DNA of 64,000 bases, taken from NCBI GenBank assembly GCA_943788615.1, contig CALSQY010000004.1:310001-374000 (forward strand). Direction: 5' to 3'. This document shows, piece after piece, positions 54,578-63,700 of the stretch. The stretch comes from UBA4465 sp002292365. GTDB lineage: Bacteria; Bacteroidota; Bacteroidia; Cytophagales; Cyclobacteriaceae. The first letter of the stretch is position 1, and each line of letters starts with the position of its first letter. A model generated the notes under the pieces. That model did not search any database and had not been told where the DNA came from. It was given only the letters and a program-made list of their open reading frames with translations. A program made the position numbers and the translations under genes.

Positions 54578-55246
54578 ATGTCAACAATAACTAAATATTT
54601 AGAGGAACTTGCTCCCTTCGGTGCCACCTTGGTCGCCGTCTCCAAGACCAAACCTGATGAAATGATCCAAAAACTTTATGAAGAGGTTGGACAAAGAGAT
54701 TTTGGAGAGAACAAAGTACAAGAGTTGGTCGGTAAACACGAGCGCCTCCCAAAAGACATTCGCTGGCATATGATTGGGCACCTGCAAAGGAATAAAGTTA
54801 AATACATCGCTCCCTTTGTCGATTTAATCCACTCAGTGGATTCGGAAAAACTCCTGCGAGAAATCAACAAAGAAGCCAGAAAAAACAGCAGAAAAATCAA
54901 GGTTTTGCTTCAGGTGCATATTGCTCAGGAGACAGAAAAGTTTGGTTTTTCTATGGAAGACGTCTCCGCGCTTTCAAAGAAATTACCCACGTTAGATCTT
55001 GAAAATATTGAAATTATAGGTTTAATGGGAATGGCTACCTACACCGAAGATTCAACCCTCATCGCCCAAGAATTTACCCAACTCCATGAACTTAAAATAA
55101 GCCTCAATGAACAAATGGAGCGCCATCATCAAAACTTTAAGGTACTCAGTATGGGCATGAGCGGAGATTACAGAATAGCCTTGGCCCATGGCAGTACGAT
55201 GATCCGCATAGGCAGCGCCATATTTGGGTCTCGAAATTATGCATAA
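54578..55246 (+). CDS. YggS family PLP-binding protein
   Basis: YggS proteins hold pyridoxal phosphate on a single TIM-barrel domain and affect PLP and amino acid homeostasis. The 222-residue protein has the PLP lysine in LVAVSKTKP, FGENKVQEL, WHMIGHLQRNKV and the phosphate-binding SMGMSGDYRIALAHGSTMIR. The size fits. It overlaps the DUF423 gene by 8 bp (ATGCATAA). Confidence 0.93.
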   Translation: MSTITKYLEELAPFGATLVAVSKTKPDEMIQKLYEEVGQRDFGENKVQELVGKHERLPKDIRWHMIGHLQRNKVKYIAPFVDLIHSVDSEKLLREINKEARKNSRKIKVLLQVHIAQETEKFGFSMEDVSALSKKLPTLDLENIEIIGLMGMATYTEDSTLIAQEFTQLHELKISLNEQMERHHQNFKVLSMGMSGDYRIALAHGSTMIRIGSAIFGSRNYA

Positions 55247-55601
55247 GCAGGTCATTATTTTAGGAGCCTTATTGTGCACTATGTCAGTGCTTCTTGGAGC
55301 CTTTGGTGCGCATTTATTACAACCCCTCCTCGTCGAAAACAGTAGAGAAAGCACGTTTAATACCGCTATCAACTATTTGATCTTTCATGCTTTGGGAGTA
55401 CTTCTATCAGGTATCACCTTAAAAAAATCAAAATTGATTGCCTTGTTCTTTATGTCAGGCATCTTTTTCTTTTCTGGGTCTTTAGTCGCACTCTCTATAA
55501 CGAATATCATCTCCCTAGGAGCACTGGCTCCTATTGGGGGAATCTGTTTCGTGATAGGGTGGATCCTGTTTGCTAGAAGTGCTTATTTAAACATTAAATA
55601 A
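55239..55601 (+). CDS. DUF423 small membrane protein
   Basis: The protein has four membrane helices and the DUF423 signature LLGAFGAHLLQ near the N-terminus, then NYLIFHALG and ALAPIGGICFVIGWILFA. The family is of unknown function, common in bacteria. I start it at 55239 (MHKQVIIL), overlapping the YggS stop by 8 bp, rather than at 55224; this gives 120 residues. Coupled translation with YggS is likely. Confidence 0.88.
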   Translation: MHKQVIILGALLCTMSVLLGAFGAHLLQPLLVENSRESTFNTAINYLIFHALGVLLSGITLKKSKLIALFFMSGIFFFSGSLVALSITNIISLGALAPIGGICFVIGWILFARSAYLNIK

Positions 55602-55617
55602 GGTATCTAGTTATTAC

Positions 55618-56040
55618 TTAAGATTTAGGGTTCACATTGGTTACAATCATGACTCTTGAAGTTTGATTTGTGGCATTTGAAATCACTGTAATGACTTTAT
55701 TTTGAATACCTATCTTCCCTGCACTATTGAATTTGACCTTCAATTCGGCGGTGGCTCCAGGAGCTAATGGCGATCGAGGCCATTCGGGAACGGTACAACC
55801 ACAAGTGGTTTTTACATCTTGTAACACTAAGGGTGCATTCCCGCTGTTGGTAAATTCAAAAACATGTTCGATGACGTCTCCTTGAATGATATCCCCAAAT
55901 TCATGCCTATCCTCAGAAAATACGATCTTAGGTCCATTTTTAGGTTCTTCAAAAACTGCTGGTTCTTGGGCAAACAAAGTGCCGACAATCAAAACAAATA
56001 AAATTGAGCAATAGAACTTCTTAACTAACATACATTTCAT
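55618..56040 (-). CDS. DUF1573 secreted protein
   Basis: The 140-residue protein has a signal peptide ending near GTLFAQ and one DUF1573 immunoglobulin-like domain: HEFGDIIQGDVIEHVFEFTN followed by TTCGCTVPEWP with the conserved Cys-Gly-Cys, and PGATAELKVKFNS. Function unknown, periplasmic or surface exposed. The start may be at 56040 or three codons later. It converges on the DUF423 gene across 16 bp. Confidence 0.9.
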   Translation of the reverse strand: MKCMLVKKFYCSILFVLIVGTLFAQEPAVFEEPKNGPKIVFSEDRHEFGDIIQGDVIEHVFEFTNSGNAPLVLQDVKTTCGCTVPEWPRSPLAPGATAELKVKFNSAGKIGIQNKVITVISNATNQTSRVMIVTNVNPKS

Positions 56041-56095
56041 TTAAAACTTTAGTCACTGTAAATTTATCAAAATCATTGATCAATTTTACAAGGTT

Positions 56096-56578
56096 ATGGA
56101 TTTTGATTTCAAAAAAACGAGTTCTTTACAAGTTCGTGTCCGCGTTTGCGGATTACATTTGACAGACCAAGGCATATTATTGCTCAAACATGAAGGCATT
56201 GGAAAGAAAGGTTTTTTATGGTCTCCACCTGGCGGAGGGATTGAATCCAATGAAAATGCAAAAAGTGCATTGATCAGGGAGTTTAAAGAAGAAACTCATT
56301 TGGATATAGTCGTTGAGGATTTTTGTTTTGCTAATGAATATCTCGATAAGCAAGTTCATGCCCTTGAATTGTTTTTCAGCGTACGTGTGATCGGAGGATA
56401 TCTAAAACTAGGTCGGGACCCAGAACTAAAAAAGCAAATTCTCACTCAAGCAGATTACCTTAGTTTTGAACAAGTGAATCAACTTCATAAACTCAACAAG
56501 CACAATGCCTTTCAGTTGTGTTCTGATGCCGCTTACATCATTAAATTACGCGGATATTATTTTTTTAAAAATATTTGA
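56096..56578 (+). CDS. NUDIX hydrolase
   Basis: The 160-residue protein has the Nudix box GGGIESNENAKSALIREFKEE followed by THLDI, matching Gx5Ex7REUxEExGU with a Thr-His in place of the usual final Gly region. Such enzymes cleave nucleoside diphosphates linked to another group; the substrate is unknown. It is divergent from the DUF1573 gene with 55 bp between starts. A different NUDIX protein lies at 58567. Confidence 0.87.
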   Translation: MDFDFKKTSSLQVRVRVCGLHLTDQGILLLKHEGIGKKGFLWSPPGGGIESNENAKSALIREFKEETHLDIVVEDFCFANEYLDKQVHALELFFSVRVIGGYLKLGRDPELKKQILTQADYLSFEQVNQLHKLNKHNAFQLCSDAAYIIKLRGYYFFKNI

Positions 56579-56637
56579 GGCGTTGCCGTTTATAAGAAGG
56601 CTTAAAGTTGTTATAATTGTATAAAATTATAATTGTG

Positions 56638-57231
56638 ATGTCAAGAATAAAAATCTTTACAACAGTATTTGCCATAACTTCAGTAGGATTAGCTTACTAT
56701 CTCTACGATTCAATCAACACCACCATAAAAGAGACCAAAAGGATCGCAACCATGGAGGCCGCCATCATAGATCAGCTCAAATTGATCCGTGAGGCTGAAA
56801 TAGGCTACAAGGCCGTACATGGTCACTATACAAGTAATTGGGATAGTTTACTGCATTTTGTAGATTCAGGCTACTTTTACATCACAGAACGTATAGAGAC
56901 GGTCATTACTCTTGATTACGGTGCTGACAGTACTTCAGTTCAAATAGATACCCTTGGTAGAGTGCAAGTTATTGATTCTTTGTATGGTGCCCATAAATAT
57001 CCGAACTTCCAACTAGCTGAACTTCCCTATGTACCGGGCATTACGCCTAAAGTCAAATTTCTTATTTGGGCAGATGAAATTAAAAAGGCAAACTTATTGG
57101 TGAGTTCCGTTGAAGTATGGAATCCCTCCCCCATCAACCCTGATAGAGATGAAGAGAGCGAAATCAACATTAAAAAACCGTTAAGATTCGGTTCTAGAAC
57201 AAATATTACTACGGCAGGTAACTGGGAATAA
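56638..57231 (+). CDS. Conserved hypothetical, single-pass membrane protein
   Basis: The 197-residue protein has one N-terminal hydrophobic segment (IFTTVFAITSVGLAYYLYDS), then a coiled-coil-like stretch (TTIKETKRIATMEAAIIDQL) and an extracytoplasmic domain with EIGYKAVHGHYTSNWDSLL. This pilin-like order (membrane helix, coil, GHYTSNWD) resembles a Bacteroidota-conserved protein whose function is unknown to me. I start at the ATG at 56638, not at 56617. The DUF3822 gene starts 2 bp after its stop. Confidence 0.7.
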   Translation: MSRIKIFTTVFAITSVGLAYYLYDSINTTIKETKRIATMEAAIIDQLKLIREAEIGYKAVHGHYTSNWDSLLHFVDSGYFYITERIETVITLDYGADSTSVQIDTLGRVQVIDSLYGAHKYPNFQLAELPYVPGITPKVKFLIWADEIKKANLLVSSVEVWNPSPINPDRDEESEINIKKPLRFGSRTNITTAGNWE

Positions 57232-57232
57232 G

Positions 57233-58118
57233 TTGGAAATAGATACTAAAAAATCTTTCTTGTTGCTGCACCGGGTAAAGGATAAATCTTTTGATATTCT
57301 TGAACTGCATATTATATGCTCTCTCTTACAAATAGGAGTTAAAGATTTTCAGTTCTGCGTAACCAATGCATCCAAAAAAGTTATACTATTTGAGTCTTAC
57401 TCCTTTGAAAGCGTCAAAACTGTTAATACACGCGTCCAAGCAATCGCTGATATTTTTAAAAATAATGAAGTACTTTCAGCCGGTTTTTGGAAGGAGGTTG
57501 TGGTCTCCTTCAAAACTCATAAATATCACCCTAGTACCTGAAAATATCCATGCTGAAAATGCGGATCTCGACTTTCTAGAGGTCAACAGTGTTATCAATC
57601 CCATTATTGAGACCGTACACCATTGTGCACACAAATCGTTAGGTCTCGTTAATGTTTTTACGGGTGACTTGAGATTAATGAAATTAATTAAATCTTTTTA
57701 TCAATCCATTGAACTTAAGGTTTTACATCAAGGAAGTACATTTATTGAAGGCATAACCACAGTAGATCCAGCCTCCCGAGAAAGAGAAATGCTGGTGAAC
57801 GTAGATCGAGGCATCTTCCATATCGTTATATTTAAAAACAACAGCCTACATTACTACAATCAATTTGCCATCAAAAAAAATGAAGATGGTTTAAGATACA
57901 TCATGCTTTTATTTCAGGAACTGGGCTTAAAACAAAATGAAACGAACATTACCTTTTGGGGAAGTATTGATGCAAACTCAAAGTTCATCACACTTCTTGG
58001 GAAATACGTAAGAAATATTTCTTTTGGTAAAAGACCCTCTGCGCTCAGTTTTGGCTATGATTTTGATGAGATCCCTGAACATCAGTTTTTTGATCTTTTC
58101 AACATTCCTCTCAGCTAG
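57233..58118 (+). CDS. DUF3822 protein, single-base frameshift
   Basis: Two overlapping frames form one DUF3822 protein of about 294 residues, a Bacteroidota family found next to coaD. The first (TTG start at 57233, 2 bp after the upstream stop) ends FWKEVVVSFKTHKY; the second continues TLVPENIHAENADLDFLEVN. One inserted base near 57527 (C in AAATATCACC) explains the break. The second frame also has FTGDLRLMKLIKSFYQSIE and ends LFNIPLS two bases before coaD. Because coaD next door is broken in the same way, error is likely. Confidence 0.78.
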
Positions 58119-58120
58119 TA

Positions 58121-58572
58121 GTGGAGAAGATTGCCTTATTTCCAGGGTCCTTTGATCCATTCACAAAAGGTCATCTTGATGTTGTGAATCGATCATTGAA
58201 ATTATTCCATAAGATCATTATTGCGATAGGGCATAATTCCAAAAAAAATCGCTATTTTGATGTTTTAAAAACTAAGCCTCAATCGAAAATTACTTCCAAG
58301 GTAACCCCAATGTTGAAGTGTTAGTTTATGATGAGTTGACGGCTCAAATAGCGAAAAAAAAGAATGCTCAATATTTGATCCGAGGATTAAGAAATACTAC
58401 TGACTTTGAATATGAAAATTCAATATCTCAAATAAACAGACATCTCAACCTCGACCTAGAGACCGTTTTTCTAATTACCTCCCCCCAATTTGCCCACATC
58501 AACTCTTCGATCATCAGAGAAGTACATAAATATGGCGGAGATATCTCCGCCTTTGTTCCTTTCGAACTATAA
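58121..58572 (+). CDS. coaD: Phosphopantetheine adenylyltransferase, single-base frameshift
   Basis: CoaD makes dephospho-CoA from 4'-phosphopantetheine and ATP and is essential. The first frame (GTG start) gives MEKIALFPGSFDPFTKGH and HNSKKNRYFDVLK; after KPQ it runs into nonsense and a stop at 58324. The correct frame continues ENYFQGNPNVEVLVYDE and then GLRNTTDFEYENSISQINR and INSSIIREVHKYGG. One base is missing in the A-run near 58281. The joined length is about 150 residues, as usual. It follows DUF3822 by 2 bp. No intact copy is in the window. Confidence 0.88.
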
Positions 58573-59250
58573 ACTTTGCTTTTTCAATAGCTTGTGATAT
58601 TCCTGCATCACCACACGGATGGTTCGATAGGAATCATAGAGCGAGGCACGCACCTGACTCAATGTCATCCATTTCACATCATCAATCCCTTCCTCAATCT
58701 GTGGACCTATTTGTAAGTCATCCAAGCATTCCATTTGATACCAGTATGTTTTTTTAAGGATATATTTTTTATTTTTTGTATAGGTGTGCCACGTATGACA
58801 AATTTTTTCTTGGACAGCCACCTTTACCCCTGTTTCTTCTTCAACTTCACGCAAAGCACATGATCGGATGTCCTCATTCCTTTCCATCTTACCCTTGGGT
58901 AGGTCCCAAAGTCCATTCCGATGGATCAACAAAGTTTTTCCCTCTTTGTCAACCACACCACCTGCGGCCCGAATGACTTTAAACTTTGTTTTTATGTATT
59001 GGGTTAAATCCTTTTTATGCTTGGAAGAAATCGTTATTGAATCCACTTTTTTTAAGGCTTTATCTGTCATCAACTGAAACAATTCCTCTACTTGAATGGG
59101 GGTTGCATGAGTGATCAATACATCATCAATAAATACTCTTGTGGTGATTTTCTGAAATTTAGAATCCAAAACAACCCCATAAAATGCTGCTTCATTCAGC
59201 TCTTCAGGCCCGATTAAATATACCGGTATGTCGTTAATAAAAATTTTCAT
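58567..59250 (-). CDS. NUDIX hydrolase with N-terminal extension
   Basis: The 227-residue protein has an N-terminal extension of about 90 residues and then a NUDIX domain with the box GKMERNEDIRSCALREVEEETGV, preceded by RNGLWDLPKG. Bacteroidota carry this protein beside coaD and pyrE. The substrate is unknown. Its stop overlaps the coaD end by 6 bp on the opposite strand. Confidence 0.88.
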   Translation of the reverse strand: MKIFINDIPVYLIGPEELNEAAFYGVVLDSKFQKITTRVFIDDVLITHATPIQVEELFQLMTDKALKKVDSITISSKHKKDLTQYIKTKFKVIRAAGGVVDKEGKTLLIHRNGLWDLPKGKMERNEDIRSCALREVEEETGVKVAVQEKICHTWHTYTKNKKYILKKTYWYQMECLDDLQIGPQIEEGIDDVKWMTLSQVRASLYDSYRTIRVVMQEYHKLLKKQSL

Positions 59251-59338
59251 TAATATTATCTATCAATAATTATGTAATTATGCTTTTATCCTAGCACATT
59301 TGCAACATAATATGATCATAAAATATTAATATCATCAA

Positions 59339-59989
59339 ATGCGTTACCACTGCTTCAAAGAAAAATTAGGCTTAACCATTGCACGTCAATTATTAGAAAT
59401 CAAGGCCATAAAATTACAACCCCACGCCCCTTTTACATGGGCATCAGGCTGGAAATCACCTATCTATTGTGATAATCGGCTCAGCTTATCTTTTCCAGAG
59501 GTGAGAAATAACATCAAGTTGGCCTTTTGTGATCTGATGAAGGAACATTATCCTACTGCTGAGGCCATTGCAGGAGTTGCGACTGCGGGTATTCCCCAAG
59601 GAGCATTGTTGGCAGATGCATTGGAATTACCCTTCATTTACGTTCGTTCAAGTTCAAAATCTCACGGTCGTACCAATCAAATAGAAGGAGCCTTTTCTGA
59701 AGGCCAAAAAGTAGTAGTGTTAGAAGACTTAATTTCCAGCGGCGGCAGTTCTTTAGCGGCTGTAGATGCTTTGCGTGGCCAAAACATAGAAGTGTTGGGT
59801 ATGACGGCTATATTTAATTATGGCTTTCCCATTGCACAGCAAAATTTCATCGACAAGTCGGTGGAACTCGTTTATCTCAGTGAATATAGCTTGTTGATCG
59901 ATCTGGCTATTGCAAGAGGTTTTATAGATTCTTCCGATGCGGCAACGCTACAAATGTGGCGGACCTCCCCTGAAACTTGGGGTAAATAA
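59339..59989 (+). CDS. pyrE: Orotate phosphoribosyltransferase
   Basis: PyrE joins orotate to PRPP to make OMP in pyrimidine synthesis. The 216-residue protein shows FTWASGWKSPIYCDNR, YVRSSSKSHGRTNQIEG with the catalytic loop Lys, and the PRPP motif VVVLEDLISSGGSS. The length fits. It begins 88 bp from the divergent NUDIX gene and converges on the TIGR02757 gene with 3 bp between stops. Confidence 0.95.
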   Translation: MRYHCFKEKLGLTIARQLLEIKAIKLQPHAPFTWASGWKSPIYCDNRLSLSFPEVRNNIKLAFCDLMKEHYPTAEAIAGVATAGIPQGALLADALELPFIYVRSSSKSHGRTNQIEGAFSEGQKVVVLEDLISSGGSSLAAVDALRGQNIEVLGMTAIFNYGFPIAQQNFIDKSVELVYLSEYSLLIDLAIARGFIDSSDAATLQMWRTSPETWGK

Positions 59990-59992
59990 TAG

Positions 59993-60754
59993 CTAGAACT
60001 TTTCTATAACTCCCAAGCCAAAAAGGGCGAAATCATATTTGACAGGATCGATAGGGTCTATTTTTTTGAGATTTTCAGTGAGTTCAATAGCCGTATGCCA
60101 ATCGGTTTGTTTTCTAGTAATCAGTTTAAGCTTACGGGCAATGCGATCGACATGTAAATCACAAGGACAAATTAAATGCGCAGGCTTTAGTTTTTTCCAT
60201 AACCCAAAATCTACTCCCTGATCATCTTCACGTACCATCCATCTAAGAAACATATTCAATCGCTTACAAGCAGAATTTCTTTCAGGCGTAGAGATGTGCT
60301 TGCGTGAACGATGAGGTGCTTCAGGCAAAGAAAAAAACAAATGATGGAAACCGGTGAGCGCCGCTTTCATACCTGAGTTTTTATAAATAAAGGCGGTCTC
60401 TAAACTTTCCTCTTTTCCGTAATACCATCGTAACCAATATATAAAATAAAGGGTATCTGTGGCATTAAATGTACGGTGCTTGAATTTTAAAAAAGGTTTT
60501 AAATCATCGGAGGAATGATTCATAATGAAATCATAGGGATCATTGTTCATGAGCTCAAACAATTCATGGCATTTTTTTATGATGGTCTTTCTCAATCCCC
60601 AGGAAAAAACGGCAGAAAATAAGCCAGCGATCTCAATATCTTGTCGCTTTGAATATTCATGGGGTATACTAATGGGATCTTCAGTAATAAAGTCAGGCGT
60701 ATTGTAATAGGCAACTTTCTCATCCAAAAAATACTTAAGGTCTGTGAGATTCAC
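59993..60754 (-). CDS. TIGR02757 family protein
   Basis: The 253-residue protein matches a conserved Bacteroidota family of unknown function: YYNTPDFITEDPISIPHEYS at the start, GLRKTIIKKCHELFELM and the C-terminal CPCDLHVDRIARKLKLITRKQTDW with KIDPIDPVKYDFALFGLGV. The end resembles an endonuclease III-like helix-hairpin-helix region, but without a clear catalytic set. It lies 3 bp downstream of the large T9SS protein's start side is not linked; it follows that gene's strand and precedes its stop by 3 bp. Confidence 0.85.
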   Translation of the reverse strand: MNLTDLKYFLDEKVAYYNTPDFITEDPISIPHEYSKRQDIEIAGLFSAVFSWGLRKTIIKKCHELFELMNNDPYDFIMNHSSDDLKPFLKFKHRTFNATDTLYFIYWLRWYYGKEESLETAFIYKNSGMKAALTGFHHLFFSLPEAPHRSRKHISTPERNSACKRLNMFLRWMVREDDQGVDFGLWKKLKPAHLICPCDLHVDRIARKLKLITRKQTDWHTAIELTENLKKIDPIDPVKYDFALFGLGVIEKF

Positions 60755-60757
60755 CTA

Positions 60758-63700
60758 TTAAAACTTAACTATTCTAAAAGTTCTGACTTCATTAGAGTCA
60801 AGATCTTTCACAGTCATTAAATAAATACCCGCTACTTCATCAGCGATATCAATGGTCGCTCCCGTACGTTTCACCTGTTTAGTTTGTACGATACGGCCAG
60901 ATAAATCACTTACTACTATTTCTAATTGTGATCCTGAAGCTATTTCTACCTCAATCTCACCAGCGGTTGGATTGGGATAAGCCTTCACTGCACGCAACAC
61001 TTCGTTGAATCCTAACGCTTCTTCCTCAATAACAATGGAGAAAGTAATATCAGATTCAGCACCATAGGGATCAGAGAGTTTTATGAGTAGCTCAACAGTT
61101 GTATTACCTACAAGTCCACCGGAATTAGCAATAATCAGATTTCCATTCTCTATCATGAAGGCGCCATTATCATCACCACTGATAATTTCAAATAGAATCT
61201 CATCGTCGTTGGCATCACTAACAGCAAGTTGAGCAACTATAGCTCCATTTTCTAATGCCTCTGAGATGGTCTCACTACCGCTCTCTCCTATTGGAGCTTC
61301 ATTCTTTTCCAGTTTAATCATCACGGTAGCTGTATCAGAAAGTAGCTCATCACTTCCTGTGACTTGGAGGCTATACTCATCTCTTGTTTCAGCATCGAAT
61401 GATTCATTATTGATTACCACAATTTGACCTGTCGATGGATCAATATAAAAAGGTTGATCAATATTTCCTGCAACAATAGCAAAAGTAATATCATCTCCAT
61501 TTGGATCTGTACCCATCACATTACCCACTTCAAAGCCATTCTCTACAATATCTCTTATCTCGAACTCATCATCCTGTAAAACAGGGGCCTGATTCACCTC
61601 TACACCACCTCCAGGAAGTAATGTGAACGTTTCCTCGTCTGAGAATACTGAAGATGCATAGGAAGGATCTATTGCTTGTACCGCCCAATAATAAGTACCT
61701 GGATCTAAAGCAACTGTCCAACTCGTATTATGCTCAGTATTTCCCTTTCCACTCGATTTTCTTGAACCGTCAGCATTAGCCTGAGCATCAAAAATATCGC
61801 TCTTACCTGAAGCGGTTCCTATTCGAAGCGCATAAGTCAAACCAGCACTCGCAGTATTATCATCTTCCGATGGTTCCCAGTTGAATTCCATCATTTGGCG
61901 CTCTTCTTGAATGCGTGCTAATGGATTATCTCCTCCATCCGAAGGCCTTCTAAAGGAATACATCGCAGGTGCATTGTCTACCTTTTTAACGCTACTCGTC
62001 TTAGGTGGTGTTGGCGGTTTGTTGACTTTAAATTTACCTACAGTAGCCATCCTACCTGAAGCAGTATCATCCGCCGCAGAATCCAATAACGCTGATTCGT
62101 TTCGAACATTGACATAAAGCTTTGAGATGTATTTATTACTTCCTGGATCACTCTCATCATAGTTTTTATTCACTCCTGTCAAGGCCATATCTAAATCATC
62201 ATCTCCATCATAATCTCCAAAGGCAACTGCTGCATTGGTAAATTGACTCAAATCAAAATCATCCTCTTTATAAGTCGCGGTCACCTGATCATACAAGGCA
62301 AGACCGGTAAACTCTCCTTTACCTAGCACCTCTCCTGAATACAACATGTCTGCATTACCGTCACCATCAAAATCTCCCCAGCTGGTACGTCCATTCTTCA
62401 TGGCAGCAAGACCACTCAATGTTTCAGAAATAGAGGTATAAACACCCTGATCGTTTCTATAAAGCTGAAGAACATCTCCATCGAATGAATCTCCTGAGAC
62501 AACTAGATCAAGGTCTCCATCGTTATCGAAATCAACCAAATCAAGCGTACCGTTGGTTACTCCAGTGATGCCTCCAGCATTTGCCTCATCTTTTTTCATG
62601 ATCAATTGACCATTTACATTAATCCCCTCATTGAGATAAACATCTGTTACTCGACCAAAAGCTGGGCTGCTTCCTGCCAATATCAAGTCATAATCCTGAT
62701 CGTTATCCACATCTCCAAATGCAATGGATGATCCTGTCAAAACAGGAAACTCATTTTCTAATTGAAGTTCGTAAGCCTGAAGATTTCCATTCATATTGTC
62801 AAAGTAATAAACATACACTGCAGCGACTCCTGCTGAGGTAGATGAAGTAGAACCTGCATAAATTAACTCAGGAAGGCCATCATTGTCAAAATCAATGAAC
62901 TTCGCCTTGGCATTTACCAAAGGCTTGAACTGAATACCTGATTGACCAAAGTTTACATTGCCACTGAAATCATTGGCTAAAGCTAATCTGCCGCCAGCTG
63001 TTCCTTCTACTCCATCTCGTCCAAGGATAGTAGTCCAATAACCGCCACCAATATCCATAGAAACCATCATGGTATTTTCATCAAATAACCTATAGGTATA
63101 TGTTCTCTGCATGATCGAGTTAGGATCAATATTAATATTACCTTGGGGATCAGCAATCTCTCCTCCATTATAGGCCTTTGGTACACCTATATATGCACCT
63201 ACTCCAAACAAAGTCAATTGTGCATCTGTAACTCCATTGAGTCCATCTTCTGAAGGTAACGATACTTGGTAAGTAAATTGTCCATTAGGATTTATCCCAA
63301 TGACATTTTCATCTCCAGGATTACCACAGTAGCTTGTAGAATCTCCTGTTTGCCAGTTTTCAATCCATGTGAAGTTTTGGAAGTCAATACTGAATGATCC
63401 ATCTGCACCGAATGTAAGCAGATCATCAGTATAACATTCCCTCATGTTTCCATCTTGTCCTAAAGACCACCATTCACCTACTGGGTCTTCTCTCGACTCA
63501 AATGGATTCGGTCCGACAGAAAGACTACCCTCAAAAGGTAGCACGCGCCAATTACCCACAAGCATATCGGTTGTCCAAGCAAAAGGCTCCCAATCTTCAT
63601 CAAAACCATTATCTTCATCATCAAAGCCATCATCTCCACCAAGATTTTCTACCTGATCACTGTAGTTCAAGTATAAATTAGCAATTGTTCTAGTCTCATC

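Noticed and set aside
58121..58572. Programmed frameshift in coaD
   Set aside because: CoaD is not known to use one, no slippery heptamer with a following structure is evident, and three other genes show similar single-base breaks.
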